Shown: positions 34,348-44,106 of the stretch, one piece after another
Layout of the letters: every line of letters begins with the position of its first letter
Position numbering within the stretch: the stretch's first letter is position 1
From: Fuerstiella marisgermanici
GTDB taxonomy: Bacteria; Planctomycetota; Planctomycetia; Planctomycetales; Planctomycetaceae
NCBI RefSeq assembly: GCF_001983935.1
Contig: NZ_CP017641.1
Location: 992,001-1,056,000 of the forward strand
Direction of reading: 5' to 3'
DNA length: 64,000 nt
Program-made: the position numbers and the translations under genes
Notes under the pieces: model-generated
Told to the model about the DNA's origin: nothing
Seen by the model: the letters and a program-made list of their open reading frames with translations, nothing else
Databases searched by the model: none

Positions 34348-35451
34348 ATGCCCGGCAATTCCTTCGGACAGTTCTTCCGCATCACCACAGCTGGCGAAAG
34401 TCATGGGCCGGGGAATGTCGTCATCATAGATGGAGTGCCGCCGGGGATTCCTGTTTCGGTCGACGACCTGATGGTCGACATAAATCGTCGCCGGCCGGGG
34501 CAAAGTAAGCTGACAACGCAGCGTAAGGAAGCCGACGCCCCGGAATTTCTCGCAGGGATCTTCGAAGGTCGTACGACAGGCACCAGCGTCGCCATTCTGA
34601 TCAGAAACACGGATCAGCGCAGCAAAGACTATTCGGACATCAAGGACAAATATCGCCCGGGCCACGCCGACTACACATATGACGCCCGCTACGGATTCCG
34701 CGATTATCGAGGCGGCGGGCGCAGCAGCGCTCGCGAAACGACGGCTCGAGTTGCAGCGGGAGTGCTCGCGAAGAAGCTGATCGAACGTGACTTTGGTGGT
34801 CGCGTAACGGGTTATGTCTGTCAGGTTGGTTCGGTAAAGGCCAATATTCCTTCGCCGCAGGACGTGTCGCTGCAGCAGGTCGAACAACTTCCCGATGGTT
34901 CGCCGAATATCGTGCGGTGTCCTGACTACGATGCGGCGGCGAAGATGATCGACGTGATCGACACCGTCCGGATGGACACGGATTCGATCGGTGGCGTGTC
35001 TGAGATTGTAGCCACCGGCGTGCCAGCCGGTTTGGGCGAACCTGTCTTTGATAAGCTGAAGGCCGATCTGGCGAAGGCGTTGTTTAGTTTGCCGGCTGTG
35101 CTGGGTGTCGAATATGGCATCGGCTTCGGTTGCGCCGAATTGCGGGGCAGTGAGAACAACGACATATTCGAATCTCGTGACGGAACCATCACCACAGCGA
35201 CCAATCGACATGGCGGCATGCTGGGCGGAATCAGTTCCGGGCTGCCTATTGTGCTGCGAGCTGCCATCAAGCCGACCAGCAGTCTGGCCAAAGAACAACC
35301 CACGGTCACTCGCGACGGCACGCCCACGGCAATCAGTACCAAAGGTCGCCACGATCCCTGTCTTCTGCCTCGTTTTGTTCCGATGGGCGAAGCCATGGTG
35401 GCGATCGTGTTGGCCGATCATTGGTTGAGATGGAAAGCGATTGATCGGTGA
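34348..35451 (+). CDS. aroC: Chorismate synthase
   Basis: The 367-residue protein has all the signatures: GNSFGQFFRITTAGESHG at the N-terminus, RPGHADYTYDARYGFRDYRG, GGGRSSARETTARVAAG, and GGISSGLPIVLRAAIKPTSS. It converts 5-enolpyruvylshikimate-3-phosphate to chorismate with reduced FMN, the last common step to aromatic amino acids, folate and menaquinone. The full length and the conserved FMN-site residues indicate an active enzyme. A perfect 26-bp palindrome follows its stop at once. Confidence 0.97.
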   Translation: MPGNSFGQFFRITTAGESHGPGNVVIIDGVPPGIPVSVDDLMVDINRRRPGQSKLTTQRKEADAPEFLAGIFEGRTTGTSVAILIRNTDQRSKDYSDIKDKYRPGHADYTYDARYGFRDYRGGGRSSARETTARVAAGVLAKKLIERDFGGRVTGYVCQVGSVKANIPSPQDVSLQQVEQLPDGSPNIVRCPDYDAAAKMIDVIDTVRMDTDSIGGVSEIVATGVPAGLGEPVFDKLKADLAKALFSLPAVLGVEYGIGFGCAELRGSENNDIFESRDGTITTATNRHGGMLGGISSGLPIVLRAAIKPTSSLAKEQPTVTRDGTPTAISTKGRHDPCLLPRFVPMGEAMVAIVLADHWLRWKAIDR

Positions 35452-35453
35452 AA

Positions 35454-35479
35454 CTGGACTCTGAAATTTCAGAGTCCAG
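35454..35479. repeat. Perfect 26-bp palindrome after aroC
   Basis: The arm ctggactctgaaa is followed directly by its exact complement. It begins 2 nt after the aroC stop and has no long T-run on either side, so it is at most a weak terminator. It could be an RNA-stabilising 3' hairpin or a protein-binding site. Confidence 0.7.
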
Positions 35480-35529
35480 CACCTGCTTACGAAATACCTG
35501 TCGCTGCCCGCCTGCGGAGAATTCAACTC

Positions 35530-36384
35530 GTGCCTGATCATATAGACGAATTCGAATCCATTTTTCGCCGGTCCGAACGCGAACTGTTTCAGTACGTTGA
35601 GATCCCGATTAGGTCCGTGACCATCGTGACGGACGATGATGCTGACAAAGCCAGTCAGACGGAAGCGATGGTCAAAGCCTTCCTGCCGCGACTGGCCGAA
35701 GCTGGCGAATGGCGAACAATTACCGGCAGCGAATATCACACCGTCGCGCAGCTGCTGGAAATACTCGATCAAAAACAGACCGACCTGATCATCACGTACC
35801 GTCACCTGCAGGAAGAATCACTGGTTCCTCAGCACAGCCTCGGTGTGTACCTCGACGTGCTGACGCAGACGACTTCCATACCGGTGCTTGTGCTGCCCGG
35901 AACGGCCGCTCAGCCGGTCAGCGTCCACGACCGCGTTTGTGACCGTGTGATGGTGGTGGCAGACCACATCAGCGGTGACAACCGGCTGATTAACTATGGC
36001 GTGCGAATGTGTCGCAGTGGCGGCTCAATCTGGTTGTGCCACGTCGAAGACGACGTCGCCTTTGAACGCTACATGGCGGTCATTGCCCGCATACCGGAAA
36101 TTGATTCGGACGACGCTCGAGTGCTGATCGAAAACCAGCTTCTGGCGGACGCTCAGGAATTTATCGACAACTGTTCCAAAGTGATTGACGGCGAAGGTCC
36201 AAACATTACCGTCAACAGTTTTGTGGGCCGCGGCCACCACCTGCGTGACTATCAGGCGCTGATTCAGGAACACGACGTCGACTTACTGGTGCTGAATACC
36301 AAAGCGGACGACCAGTTGGCGATGCATGGTCGAGCGTATTCGTTAAGCGTTGAACTCACCGACGTTTCGATGCTGTTGCTGTGA
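35530..36384 (+). CDS. UspA-like tandem universal stress protein
   Basis: The 284-residue protein contains two UspA-like halves (about 25-135 and 150-284) with the alternating strand-helix pattern, for example IPIRSVTIVTDDDADKAS then TTSIPVLVLPGT, and CDRVMVVADHISGDNRL then DVDLLVLNTKADDQ. The usual GxxG(x9)GS ATP motif is not evident. It starts at GTG 35530 with GCGGAGA upstream. It heads a close run with an ion transporter (16 nt on), larB (3 nt) and vsr (5 nt). A regulatory role for the adjacent transporter is possible. Confidence 0.75.
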   Translation: MPDHIDEFESIFRRSERELFQYVEIPIRSVTIVTDDDADKASQTEAMVKAFLPRLAEAGEWRTITGSEYHTVAQLLEILDQKQTDLIITYRHLQEESLVPQHSLGVYLDVLTQTTSIPVLVLPGTAAQPVSVHDRVCDRVMVVADHISGDNRLINYGVRMCRSGGSIWLCHVEDDVAFERYMAVIARIPEIDSDDARVLIENQLLADAQEFIDNCSKVIDGEGPNITVNSFVGRGHHLRDYQALIQEHDVDLLVLNTKADDQLAMHGRAYSLSVELTDVSMLLL

Positions 36385-36400
36385 GGAAACGGAATTCGAA

Positions 36401-37831
36401 ATGATGAATGAGTTCACTCGCTTTTGCTTCGACGGATCGTCGCTTTTGTTGGCAGCCGAGACTGCTGCTCACAACGTGCCTGCATGGGAAACCGTATTAT
36501 TCGGCCTGATCCTGGTCGCCATGATTGCGGCCTTGGCGCTGGAAGAAAAAATTCACGCCAAGAAATCGATCATCGTCGGCAGCTTCGCCGGGCTGTGCTT
36601 GATTCTGGCCACACTGATGAAGCTGCTTAAGTTCGGCCCCGTCGAACTTCCTAACGGCCATGAAATCGATCTGCCGGTCTACATTCCTTCGATCGACTGG
36701 GGCGTCATCACGATCATCCTGGGCGCCAGTCTGTTTGTCGAAGTCACTAGTCGGTCTGGTGTTTTCACATGGATGGCCATCTCGCTGACTCGCAAATCCG
36801 GCGGCGATCCGTGGCGACTGCTGATCTTTTACGGGCTGCTGACGGTCCTGTTTTCGGCCGTTCTGAACAACGTCACGGCAATGATCATTATTGGATCGCT
36901 GACGACGGTATCCCTGAAGAAACTTAACCGTACCGAATTGCTGCTTGGCTTTCTGGTGACCGAAGGTTTGCTCACCAACGTCGGCGGACTACTCACATTG
37001 ATCAGCAGTGTGCCGAACATCATTGTGGGGAAGACGGCGGGCATCAGCTTTGCCAAATTCTTCTTCGTGGCGGCTCCGTATGTGGTCGTGGCAACCGCCG
37101 TGACTCTGCTGATGGCCAAGTGGAAGTTCGGCATCAAAGCTCTGAAGTCTGAAGAAGACAAACTGGAAGCGCGTCGGCTTGTCGATAGTTTCGATCCGAC
37201 AGAGAGCATTCCCACGAAGCGGTTTTTCTGGTTCTCGGTGGGAGCTCTGGTGTGTTTTATCGCCTGCCTTGCCGGACAGTCAGCGCTTCCGTTCGGGCTC
37301 GACAAATTAGAAATGGGCTTTATTGCACTGTTCTTCGCCGGCGTGGTTTTGATCGCTTATAAGAACGAGGTCGATAAGTTTTACTCCGCCGTCGATTGGG
37401 ACCTGCTGGCTTTTTTCGCGTCGTTGTTTGTCGTGATTCACGTCATGGAAAACGCGCGGGTGCTTGACGTGATTGGGCAGGGGATTGCCGCCTTGTTACG
37501 TTTGCCGGACCCTGTGAATTCTGCTGTGCTGTTAAGCAGTTCGGCAGTGGCCAGTTCTGTGACAGACAACATTCCGTTGGCTGCCATGCTGGCTCAAATT
37601 CTGGCCGCGCTTGAAACCGATCCGGCGTCGCCGTTCTGGTGGTGCGTGATTTTTGGTTCCAACCTGGGCGGCAACATCACTCCGATTGGAAGCGCCTCAA
37701 CAGTGGTCGCAATGACCATTATTCATCGACAACAACTGGATCTCACGTTCTTCGGGTTCGTCAAGTTGGCCACCCCATTTGCTGTCGTGCAGATCATTCT
37801 GGCGACCGTTTACGTTCTGATCGCAATCTGA
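36401..37831 (+). CDS. ArsB/NhaD-superfamily (SLC13-like) ion transporter
   Basis: About 476 residues with 10-12 transmembrane helices. Conserved pieces are LFSAVLNNVTAMIIIG, VGGLLTLISSVPNIIVG and FGSNLGGNITPIGSAST near the C-terminus, the Gly-Asn elements of the ion-transporter (IT) superfamily, including NhaD, ArsB and the P protein. The likely activity is Na+/H+ antiport or anion export; the substrate cannot be read. I chose ATG 36401 (the next ATG, 3 nt on, is equally good); the longer open frame would overlap the UspA-like gene. It lies in the four-gene run with larB and vsr. Confidence 0.85.
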   Translation: MMNEFTRFCFDGSSLLLAAETAAHNVPAWETVLFGLILVAMIAALALEEKIHAKKSIIVGSFAGLCLILATLMKLLKFGPVELPNGHEIDLPVYIPSIDWGVITIILGASLFVEVTSRSGVFTWMAISLTRKSGGDPWRLLIFYGLLTVLFSAVLNNVTAMIIIGSLTTVSLKKLNRTELLLGFLVTEGLLTNVGGLLTLISSVPNIIVGKTAGISFAKFFFVAAPYVVVATAVTLLMAKWKFGIKALKSEEDKLEARRLVDSFDPTESIPTKRFFWFSVGALVCFIACLAGQSALPFGLDKLEMGFIALFFAGVVLIAYKNEVDKFYSAVDWDLLAFFASLFVVIHVMENARVLDVIGQGIAALLRLPDPVNSAVLLSSSAVASSVTDNIPLAAMLAQILAALETDPASPFWWCVIFGSNLGGNITPIGSASTVVAMTIIHRQQLDLTFFGFVKLATPFAVVQIILATVYVLIAI

Positions 37832-37834
37832 TTT

Positions 37835-38620
37835 ATGCTGCCAGATTCACGACAACTTCGCGACATTCTGGCAACATTTCTGCCGGACCCCGACGCGTTG
37901 AATTCCGCCGTCAACGCGATCACCAGCGCCACGACCGCGGAAGTCCCCGGCGCAGCTGTGGATATTGATCGAGCGTCCCGGTGCGGATTTCCGGAGGTCG
38001 TGTACGGCGAAGGCAAACCGGCCGAATTGATTGTTGAGATTCTCCAGCGTCAAGCCGCCGCTGGACAAGCCGGATTTGTGACTCGCGTTTCGCCGGAGCA
38101 GGCGGCCGTCGTTCAGCAGGCGTTCCCCAATGTCCACTACAATCACGTCGCCAGAACGCTGACGATGAAGAATGTTTCGGCGCCTGGTGTTTCCGACGCG
38201 GAACCTGCCGTGGCCGTCATCAGCGCCGGAAGTTGCGATGCAGCGGTGGCTCAGGAATCTCTGGAAACCCTGCGCTGGATGGATGTGCCGGCGGTGCTGA
38301 TCGAAGACGTCGGCGTGGCTGGACCTCAACGGCTGATCAAACATGTTCCGCTGCTTCAGCGGATGTCGGCGATCGTTTGCGTGGCGGGAATGGAAGCCGC
38401 GCTGCCATCTGTCGTAGGCGGCTATGTGAGCTGCCCGATTATTGGCGTGCCGACATCGGTGGGCTACGGTGCGTCGTTCGGCGGCGTAACGGCGCTGCTG
38501 TCGATGTTGACCTGTTGCGCATCGAACGTTGTCGCGGTGAATATCGACGGTGGTTTTCGAGGCGGCTATGTGGCAGGAATGATCGCCACGCGCGCTGCCA
38601 GTTCCCGGGACGACGACTGA
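37835..38620 (+). CDS. larB: LarB, pyridinium-3,5-biscarboxylic acid mononucleotide synthase
   Basis: The 261-residue protein has the N-terminal signature LD-x-R-x-x-R-x-GFPEVVYGEGK (here RASRCGFPEVVYGEGKPAEL) and a C-terminal PurE/AIRC-like domain (VAVISAGSCDAAVAQES, IIGVPTSVGYGASFGG). LarB carboxylates and hydrolyses nicotinic acid adenine dinucleotide to begin the nickel-pincer cofactor used by lactate racemase and related enzymes. larC and larE are not in the window. The start is 3 nt after the transporter stop, and vsr follows 5 nt later. Confidence 0.93.
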   Translation: MLPDSRQLRDILATFLPDPDALNSAVNAITSATTAEVPGAAVDIDRASRCGFPEVVYGEGKPAELIVEILQRQAAAGQAGFVTRVSPEQAAVVQQAFPNVHYNHVARTLTMKNVSAPGVSDAEPAVAVISAGSCDAAVAQESLETLRWMDVPAVLIEDVGVAGPQRLIKHVPLLQRMSAIVCVAGMEAALPSVVGGYVSCPIIGVPTSVGYGASFGGVTALLSMLTCCASNVVAVNIDGGFRGGYVAGMIATRAASSRDDD

Positions 38621-38625
38621 GTGCT

Positions 38626-39042
38626 ATGGCGGACGTGCATTCTCAAGAGCAGCGATCCTTCAACATGTCGCGAATCCGCGGGAAGGACACGAAGCCTGAG
38701 ATGATTGTGCGTTCACTCGTGCATCGAATGGGTTTCCGCTTTCGGCTGCACAGAAAAGATCTGCCCGGCAAGCCCGACCTTGTGCTGCCTCGGCTGCAAA
38801 AAGTCATTCAGGTACACGGCTGCTTCTGGCACATGCATCGGTGCAGATACGGTAAGGTCGTTCCGAAAACGAATGCGGAATTCTGGCAGGCAAAGCGCCA
38901 AGGCAACGTTGATCGGGATCGTCGCAATCAACGGCTGCTGAAACGTCAGGGGTGGGATCAGCTGGTGATTTGGGAATGCTGGACTCGCGAACCTGCTTCG
39001 AAAGTGGTTCCGCGGTTAGAAAAATTCCTGCGCTGCGATTGA
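38626..39042 (+). CDS. vsr: Very short patch repair endonuclease (Vsr)
   Basis: The 138-residue protein matches Escherichia coli Vsr in length and in catalytic positions: Glu25, Asp51, His64 and His69, plus zinc ligands His71 and Cys73 (MSRIRGKDTKPE, GKPDLVLP, VHGCFWHMHRC). Vsr nicks next to T:G mismatches made by deamination of 5-methylcytosine. The ATG at 38626 is chosen because it gives this residue numbering; the longer open frame overlaps larB. No cytosine methyltransferase adjoins it, which is unusual. Confidence 0.93.
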   Translation: MADVHSQEQRSFNMSRIRGKDTKPEMIVRSLVHRMGFRFRLHRKDLPGKPDLVLPRLQKVIQVHGCFWHMHRCRYGKVVPKTNAEFWQAKRQGNVDRDRRNQRLLKRQGWDQLVIWECWTREPASKVVPRLEKFLRCD

Positions 39043-39297
39043 AAGTGGGACCGCTGTACGACCTGCAACTGGGGGCTCCCAGGCCGGAAAAATCGCTGCA
39101 ACCTTGCTAATCGGGCAATGTGTAAACTGCAGACGACACTCGCCTTATGTAATTTCTGGCAATCTGAGGCAAGTCTTCCGTCCGGTCACTGGCAGGTTTC
39201 TTTTTCCCCATCGGCATGCATAATACGGCGATGTGCGGCCAATTCTGTGGGTTAGATTTGCATGACAGATGCATGATGTCGCCATCGGGAGAATGAA

Positions 39298-39996
39298 TTG
39301 AGTAACGAATACAACACACCCGACGAAGCCGCGCCGGAAAAAACGGCCGCCGCGAAAATGCGCGAACGCCCTCAGTGCGTCTACGTTATCGATGACGAGA
39401 TTCAGGTGCTGGACGTAATCGCCCTGCAGCTAAACGCGGCCGGCTACAATGTGCGCACGTTCTCACGGGCGATTGAGTTTCTGGAAGCGTTGCACGAACT
39501 GGAATCCGGCGTTGTGCTGTCCGACCAGCGAATGCCTGAGCTTAACGGGTTGCAGGTGCAGCAGCAGTTGCAGCCATTCGGTCACAAGTTCTCTCTGATT
39601 CTGTTGTCAGGCTACCCGGAAACCAGCGTCGCCGTCACCGCCATGAAGCAGGGTGCGGTCACAGTGCTGGATAAGCCGTACAACAAGGACCAGTTGCTGG
39701 CGTCACTGAAAGATGCCTTTGCCGTCCTGAATCGAGCGTCCAGCGATGAACAGGGACTGCCTCCCATGTTGGCCCAAGGCGAACGTTATCTCGACCGACT
39801 TTCGATGCGTGAACGGCAGGTGGTCGATCTGGTTTACGAAGGCGAAACCAATAAGTCGATCGGCATTCGCCTGGGGATCAGCATTAAGACGGTGGAAAAA
39901 CACCGGGGTAAAGCGATGCGGAAAATGGAAGTCTCCAGCCTCGCAGAATTGATCCGCCTGATGGACCGGGAACTCCGCGGGTCAAGTAACCCGTAG
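39298..39996 (+). CDS. FixJ-type response regulator (receiver + LuxR-type HTH)
   Basis: The 232-residue protein has a receiver domain at about 26-145 with Asp76 (VLSDQRMPELNG), the conserved Lys126 (LDKPY) and acidic pair at residues 32-33, then a LuxR-type HTH at about 165-220 (LSMRERQVVDLV, SIKTVEKHRGKAM). It is probably a DNA-binding regulator phosphorylated by an unlinked histidine kinase. I chose TTG 39298 with GGGAG upstream at good spacing. The N-terminal 25 residues are extra and charged. It faces the convergent pyrG. Confidence 0.92.
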   Translation: MSNEYNTPDEAAPEKTAAAKMRERPQCVYVIDDEIQVLDVIALQLNAAGYNVRTFSRAIEFLEALHELESGVVLSDQRMPELNGLQVQQQLQPFGHKFSLILLSGYPETSVAVTAMKQGAVTVLDKPYNKDQLLASLKDAFAVLNRASSDEQGLPPMLAQGERYLDRLSMRERQVVDLVYEGETNKSIGIRLGISIKTVEKHRGKAMRKMEVSSLAELIRLMDRELRGSSNP

Positions 39997-40012
39997 CTGA
40001 TTCGCTGATCCG

Positions 40013-41635
40013 TCAAACCAACTGTTTTGGTCGAGTCTGACGCTGGTGCAGCGCGGCTCCGATAAAGCCGGTAAACAGTGGATGCGGCTTGTTGGGTTGA
40101 GACTTGAATTCCGGATGATATTGCACGGCCACGTACCACGGATGGTCGGTGACTTCAACAATTTCCACAAGGCCGCCATCCGGACTGGTTCCTACTGGCG
40201 CCATGCCCGCGTGGATGTACTGTTCGCGATACTGCGGGTTGAATTCATACCGGTGTCGGTGACGTTCGTTGATTTCCACCGTGCCGTAGGCCTGTAACGA
40301 GTTGGAACCTTCGGCCAGCACGCACGGCTGACTGCCCAGCCGCATGGTGCCTCCTTTTTCGACCATGCCAACCTGTTCTTCCAGCAGGCAAATGACGGGG
40401 TGTTGAGTGTCGCCGTCGAATTCGCTGCTGTTCGCGTCCTGCAGGCCCATCACGTTGCGTGCGAATTCAATCACGGCAACCTGCATGCCCAGGCAAATGC
40501 CAAAGTACGGTACGTTGTTCTCACGAGCGTACCGTGCCGCCTGAATTTTTCCTTCGACGCCTCGCATGCCGAACCCGCCAGGGATCAACACGCCATCCAC
40601 GCCTTTCAGCAAAGCTTCAGCGCCCTGACGTTCCAGGTCTTCCGCTTCGATACGCTTGGCGATGATGCGAGTTGAATGCTGAAATCCGGCATGGTCCAGT
40701 GATTCGTAAATCGATTTGTAGGCGTCGCGGTGCTCGATGTACTTCCCAACGACGGCGATCGTTACTTCGTGCCGCGGGTTGCGAATGCGATGAATCAATT
40801 CGCGATAATCGTCCAGCTGTAGCTGGCCCGCTTCCATGCCCAGCTTCTCGATGATCAATTCGTCCAGCTTGTGTTCGACAAGGCCCATGGGCACTTCGTA
40901 TATGGAATACTCCTTGTCGACTTCTTCGATCACGGCTCGCTTTTCGACATTGCAAAACAAGGCGATCTTGTCGGTATGTTCGCGGCCGATCGGTCGTTCT
41001 GTACGACAGACCAGAATGTCCGGCTGAATGCCGATCGTGCGAAGTTGCTGCACGCTGTGCTGAGTCGGCTTGGTCTTGGCTTCGCGAGCGGCCTTCAGAT
41101 ACGGCACCAGCGTGAGGTGAATGAACAGGCATTTCTCTTTGCCGATGTCCAGCGGGATCTGACGGATGGCTTCCAGAAATGGCAAGCCTTCGATGTCGCC
41201 AATTGTGCCGCCGAGTTCCGTGATCACGACATCGACATCCGGAGCAGCCAGACGACGGATGCTCGCTTTGATTTCGTCCGTGATGTGGGGCACCACCTGT
41301 ACGGTGCGGCCCAGGTATTCGCCGCGGCGTTCTTTTTCGATTACCGTCTGGTAGATCTGACCGGTGGTGTAGTTGGAGTCGCGATTCAGTGGGCTGGACG
41401 TGAATCGTTCGTAATGGCCGAGGTCCAGATCGGTCTCAGAACCATCATCCAGCACATACACTTCGCCGTGCTGATAGGGGCTCATCGTACCTGGATCGAC
41501 GTTAATATACGGGTCCAGCTTCTGCATCCGGACGGTCAGGCCACGACGTTCCAGCAACATGCCGATGGATGCGGACGTCAGTCCTTTTCCAAGCGAACTG
41601 ACAACTCCACCCGTAACAAAAATATGCCGCGTCAT
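40013..41635 (-). CDS. pyrG: CTP synthase
   Basis: The 540-residue protein has the N-terminal synthetase domain ([20 protein letters not shown]) and the C-terminal glutaminase with the nucleophile in GICLGMQ and the VQYHPEF catalytic region. It aminates UTP to CTP with glutamine and ATP. I used ATG 41635, with AAGGA 7 nt upstream; an upstream in-frame start would add 26 residues not seen in the family. A receiver gene lies upstream on the same strand. Confidence 0.97.
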   Translation of the reverse strand: MTRHIFVTGGVVSSLGKGLTSASIGMLLERRGLTVRMQKLDPYINVDPGTMSPYQHGEVYVLDDGSETDLDLGHYERFTSSPLNRDSNYTTGQIYQTVIEKERRGEYLGRTVQVVPHITDEIKASIRRLAAPDVDVVITELGGTIGDIEGLPFLEAIRQIPLDIGKEKCLFIHLTLVPYLKAAREAKTKPTQHSVQQLRTIGIQPDILVCRTERPIGREHTDKIALFCNVEKRAVIEEVDKEYSIYEVPMGLVEHKLDELIIEKLGMEAGQLQLDDYRELIHRIRNPRHEVTIAVVGKYIEHRDAYKSIYESLDHAGFQHSTRIIAKRIEAEDLERQGAEALLKGVDGVLIPGGFGMRGVEGKIQAARYARENNVPYFGICLGMQVAVIEFARNVMGLQDANSSEFDGDTQHPVICLLEEQVGMVEKGGTMRLGSQPCVLAEGSNSLQAYGTVEINERHRHRYEFNPQYREQYIHAGMAPVGTSPDGGLVEIVEVTDHPWYVAVQYHPEFKSQPNKPHPLFTGFIGAALHQRQTRPKQLV

Positions 41636-41731
41636 TGACGATCCTTCAGTGATAAATAGCGAGGCCGCATTAAAACGGCATCCCCTCCGGACCTCAACAG
41701 GCCCGATTCGCAATCCTTCAGAACTCCGGAA

Positions 41732-42100
41732 TTAATCAGAATTCAAAGCGCGACTGACGGATTCCAGCAGGACCTCCATAGCGAAGGGCTTTCGCAGATA
41801 ATCGACAACGCCCAGCATTTCCGCATATGCCTTGTGCCGACTGCCTTCGTTCGCCGTCATCATGATGACCTTGGGCCGCTTGTCCAGATCGTTGATGAAT
41901 TCCAGAACCGGGAATCCCCCCATGCGAGGCATCATCATGTCGGTCAGCACAAGATCGGGCTCGGAAGACATGATCAATTTACGACCATCGTTGCCATTCG
42001 TTGCGGCAGACACGTCGTACCCGGCTGATTTCAACACGGTCTGCACAGTGTTTGAGATCTCTCGATCATCTTCAATCACCACAATTTTCTTTGCGCTCAC
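41732..42100 (-). CDS. Single-domain response regulator (CheY-like)
   Basis: The 122-residue protein is a receiver domain only: acidic pocket EDD (residues 10-12), phosphoacceptor Asp54 in [11 protein letters not shown], Thr82 and Lys104 (LRKPF). It has no output domain, so it should act by protein-protein contact or in a phosphorelay. It lies between the UbiD-family gene and pyrG on the minus strand, with gaps of 167 and 96 nt. No cognate kinase is in the window. Confidence 0.92.
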   Translation of the reverse strand: MSAKKIVVIEDDREISNTVQTVLKSAGYDVSAATNGNDGRKLIMSSEPDLVLTDMMMPRMGGFPVLEFINDLDKRPKVIMMTANEGSRHKAYAEMLGVVDYLRKPFAMEVLLESVSRALNSD

Positions 42101-42267
42101 AAAGCACCTCGGGGTTTACTACGCAATCGGCGGTTAGGCATCAAGTCGGAAGGAGTCCGGCGGGACCAGATACTACTCGATGCCCCAGACGAAGTAAAAG
42201 GTGCGGACCTGCGGGCACATGCCACGGCTCAGCACCGCCTTGATCGTCGGCAATTTTCGTGCCACCG

Positions 42268-44106
42268 TCAGGCAAGACCATGCAACGCCCCGGATTTGCT
42301 AAACAGTCGGTCGACTTTCTCAGTGACCTTAGGGTCGCATTCCAGCGGTGGTGCCATGTGGGATTTCAGTCGAGCATCAATTACAAGGCTGCCGCGAAAG
42401 CCCCAGTGCTTCTGTTCAGTGAAGGCACCAATTCCATAAACGTCGGCTGCTGGGTTAGAACGAGTGAACGTAACCCACAGAAAGTTGCCGAACGATCGCG
42501 CACAGAACTCGGCGTCGTCGACCAGCACCACCAGTGGGAAACGGTTGATCACTGCCTCGACAGAAAGAGCGTCGCAGAACTGCTGCGGGATTGGGTCGCT
42601 GCCAGGCGATGCGGTTGACCATTTCGGGGCGGTAATCGCGAGTACTCCTGGTAAACAGACGCACGGCGAACTGAAGCCCGGCGGCAAAGTCAGGTCTGAC
42701 GGCACTTCCGTTGGCAATGAGCGTATTCGCTCACCTGCCGCTGCCACAATCAGTTTGGAACCTTCGTTCAAACCCGTACCCGTGTAGTCGAGTGTGTCGA
42801 TTGTCGTGCGAGTCTGAAAATGCAGATCACGCGTGAGGTCGATCCGTTCCAGCATGTGGCCGAAGAACGCCGCCACGTCGTTGATGTCCAGGTTGGGGTT
42901 ATCCTGGTGAGCTGCAATGAATAGATATTTGGCCAGCGACAACTGCCCCTGCCCCAGAATCGCGTTGGCGTTTGTGAGTAGCTCCTGAGGTTGCCGTTTG
43001 GTTGCGTAGGGCACGTAGCGTTCGTTGCCGATGGCCAGCAGCAGTGGATGCACGCCGGCTTCGTCCACGGCATGAACGGCCTTCACGCCCGGCAACACAG
43101 TGGGGATTGCGGGGCCGGTGAGTTCATGAATCAGCTCACCGAACACGGTGTCTTCCTGAGGCGGTCGACCGACGACAGTAAACGGCCAAATGGCATCGCT
43201 GCGGTGGTACACCTTATGAACGTCCACGACGGGAAAGTCGTGAACCAAACTGTAGTAGCCCAGATGATCGCCAAACGGGCCTTCGGGAAGTTCTTCGGCC
43301 GCAACTGTTCCCGTGATGCAGAAGTCCGCTTCGGCGCAGATCATGGGAGCGTCTTTCTGCCGAACCATCCGAACGGCGCGACGCGATAATGCGCCGGCAA
43401 AAGCGACTTCCGGAATTCCGTCGGGCAGTGGCATCACGGCGGCCAGTGTCATCGATGGCGGGCCTCCGACAAAGATATTCACCTTCAGTCGTTCGCCCTT
43501 CTCCAGCGCGGCCGAATGATGAAAGCCGATGCTGCGATGAATTTGATAATGCAGTCCGACCTGGCGGTCCTTTTTGTATTGGTTGCCACCGAGTTGCACT
43601 CGATACATACCGAGATTTGAATTCACATACCCGGGTCGATCGGGATGTTCGGTGTAGACCTGCGGCAGAGTGATAAACGCGCCGCCATCGTCGGGCCAGC
43701 ACTTTAACTGGGGAAGCTTGCTGATCGATGTTTCGTTCTGCATGACCGGCCCGGAACGTCGCAGTGCTGGCCGCATCGACAGCAGAGTTCCAGCAACGCC
43801 GGGTGCCTTGAGAGGACTTCGCAGAAGTGTGGTGGGATCCTTTTTTAAGCTGATCAGTGTTTCCACATGCTTCAAGGCGTCACGGAAGATGTAGCGTGCT
43901 CGATCCATGGTGCCGAACAGATTGCTGACCATGGGAAACTGGCAGTCCACAACGTTGTCGAACAGTAACGCCGGCCCGCCAGCCGCATAAACACGACGAT
44001 GAATTTCGGCCGCTTCGAGGTTGGCGTCAACAGGTTCGGCAATGCGAATCAGCTGTCCTGTTTTTTCCAGGTCGGCAACACATTGTTGAAGGTTGGCATA
44101 ACCCAT
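42268..44106 (-). CDS. UbiD-family prenyl-FMN-dependent decarboxylase
   Basis: The protein (612 residues from ATG 44106) begins GYANLQQCVADLEKTGQLIR and shows UbiD motifs EIHRRVYAAGGPALLF, EVAFAGALSRRAV, ADFCITGTVAAEELPEGPFG with the conserved Glu residues, and DHLGYYSLVHDFPVVDV. UbiD enzymes use prenylated FMN from UbiX to decarboxylate aromatic or alpha,beta-unsaturated acids, often in ubiquinone or menaquinone synthesis. At about 610 residues it is longer than UbiD proper (about 490) and closer to the menaquinone-type family. ATG 44133 is a possible alternative start. UbiX is not in the window, so the substrate is uncertain. Confidence 0.88.
   Translation of the reverse strand: MGYANLQQCVADLEKTGQLIRIAEPVDANLEAAEIHRRVYAAGGPALLFDNVVDCQFPMVSNLFGTMDRARYIFRDALKHVETLISLKKDPTTLLRSPLKAPGVAGTLLSMRPALRRSGPVMQNETSISKLPQLKCWPDDGGAFITLPQVYTEHPDRPGYVNSNLGMYRVQLGGNQYKKDRQVGLHYQIHRSIGFHHSAALEKGERLKVNIFVGGPPSMTLAAVMPLPDGIPEVAFAGALSRRAVRMVRQKDAPMICAEADFCITGTVAAEELPEGPFGDHLGYYSLVHDFPVVDVHKVYHRSDAIWPFTVVGRPPQEDTVFGELIHELTGPAIPTVLPGVKAVHAVDEAGVHPLLLAIGNERYVPYATKRQPQELLTNANAILGQGQLSLAKYLFIAAHQDNPNLDINDVAAFFGHMLERIDLTRDLHFQTRTTIDTLDYTGTGLNEGSKLIVAAAGERIRSLPTEVPSDLTLPPGFSSPCVCLPGVLAITAPKWSTASPGSDPIPQQFCDALSVEAVINRFPLVVLVDDAEFCARSFGNFLWVTFTRSNPAADVYGIGAFTEQKHWGFRGSLVIDARLKSHMAPPLECDPKVTEKVDRLFSKSGALHGLA

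Noticed and set aside
34324-35805. 493-residue minus-strand open frame opposite aroC
   Set aside because: It lies entirely over the well-conserved aroC and the start of the UspA-like gene, and shows no motif.
38233-38625. N-terminal extension of the Vsr frame across larB
   Set aside because: It overlaps larB in another frame, and the start at 38626 gives catalytic positions that match Escherichia coli Vsr.
41636-41713. 26-residue N-terminal extension of CTP synthase
   Set aside because: The family starts at [10 protein letters not shown]; the ribosome site AAGGA fits the ATG at 41635.
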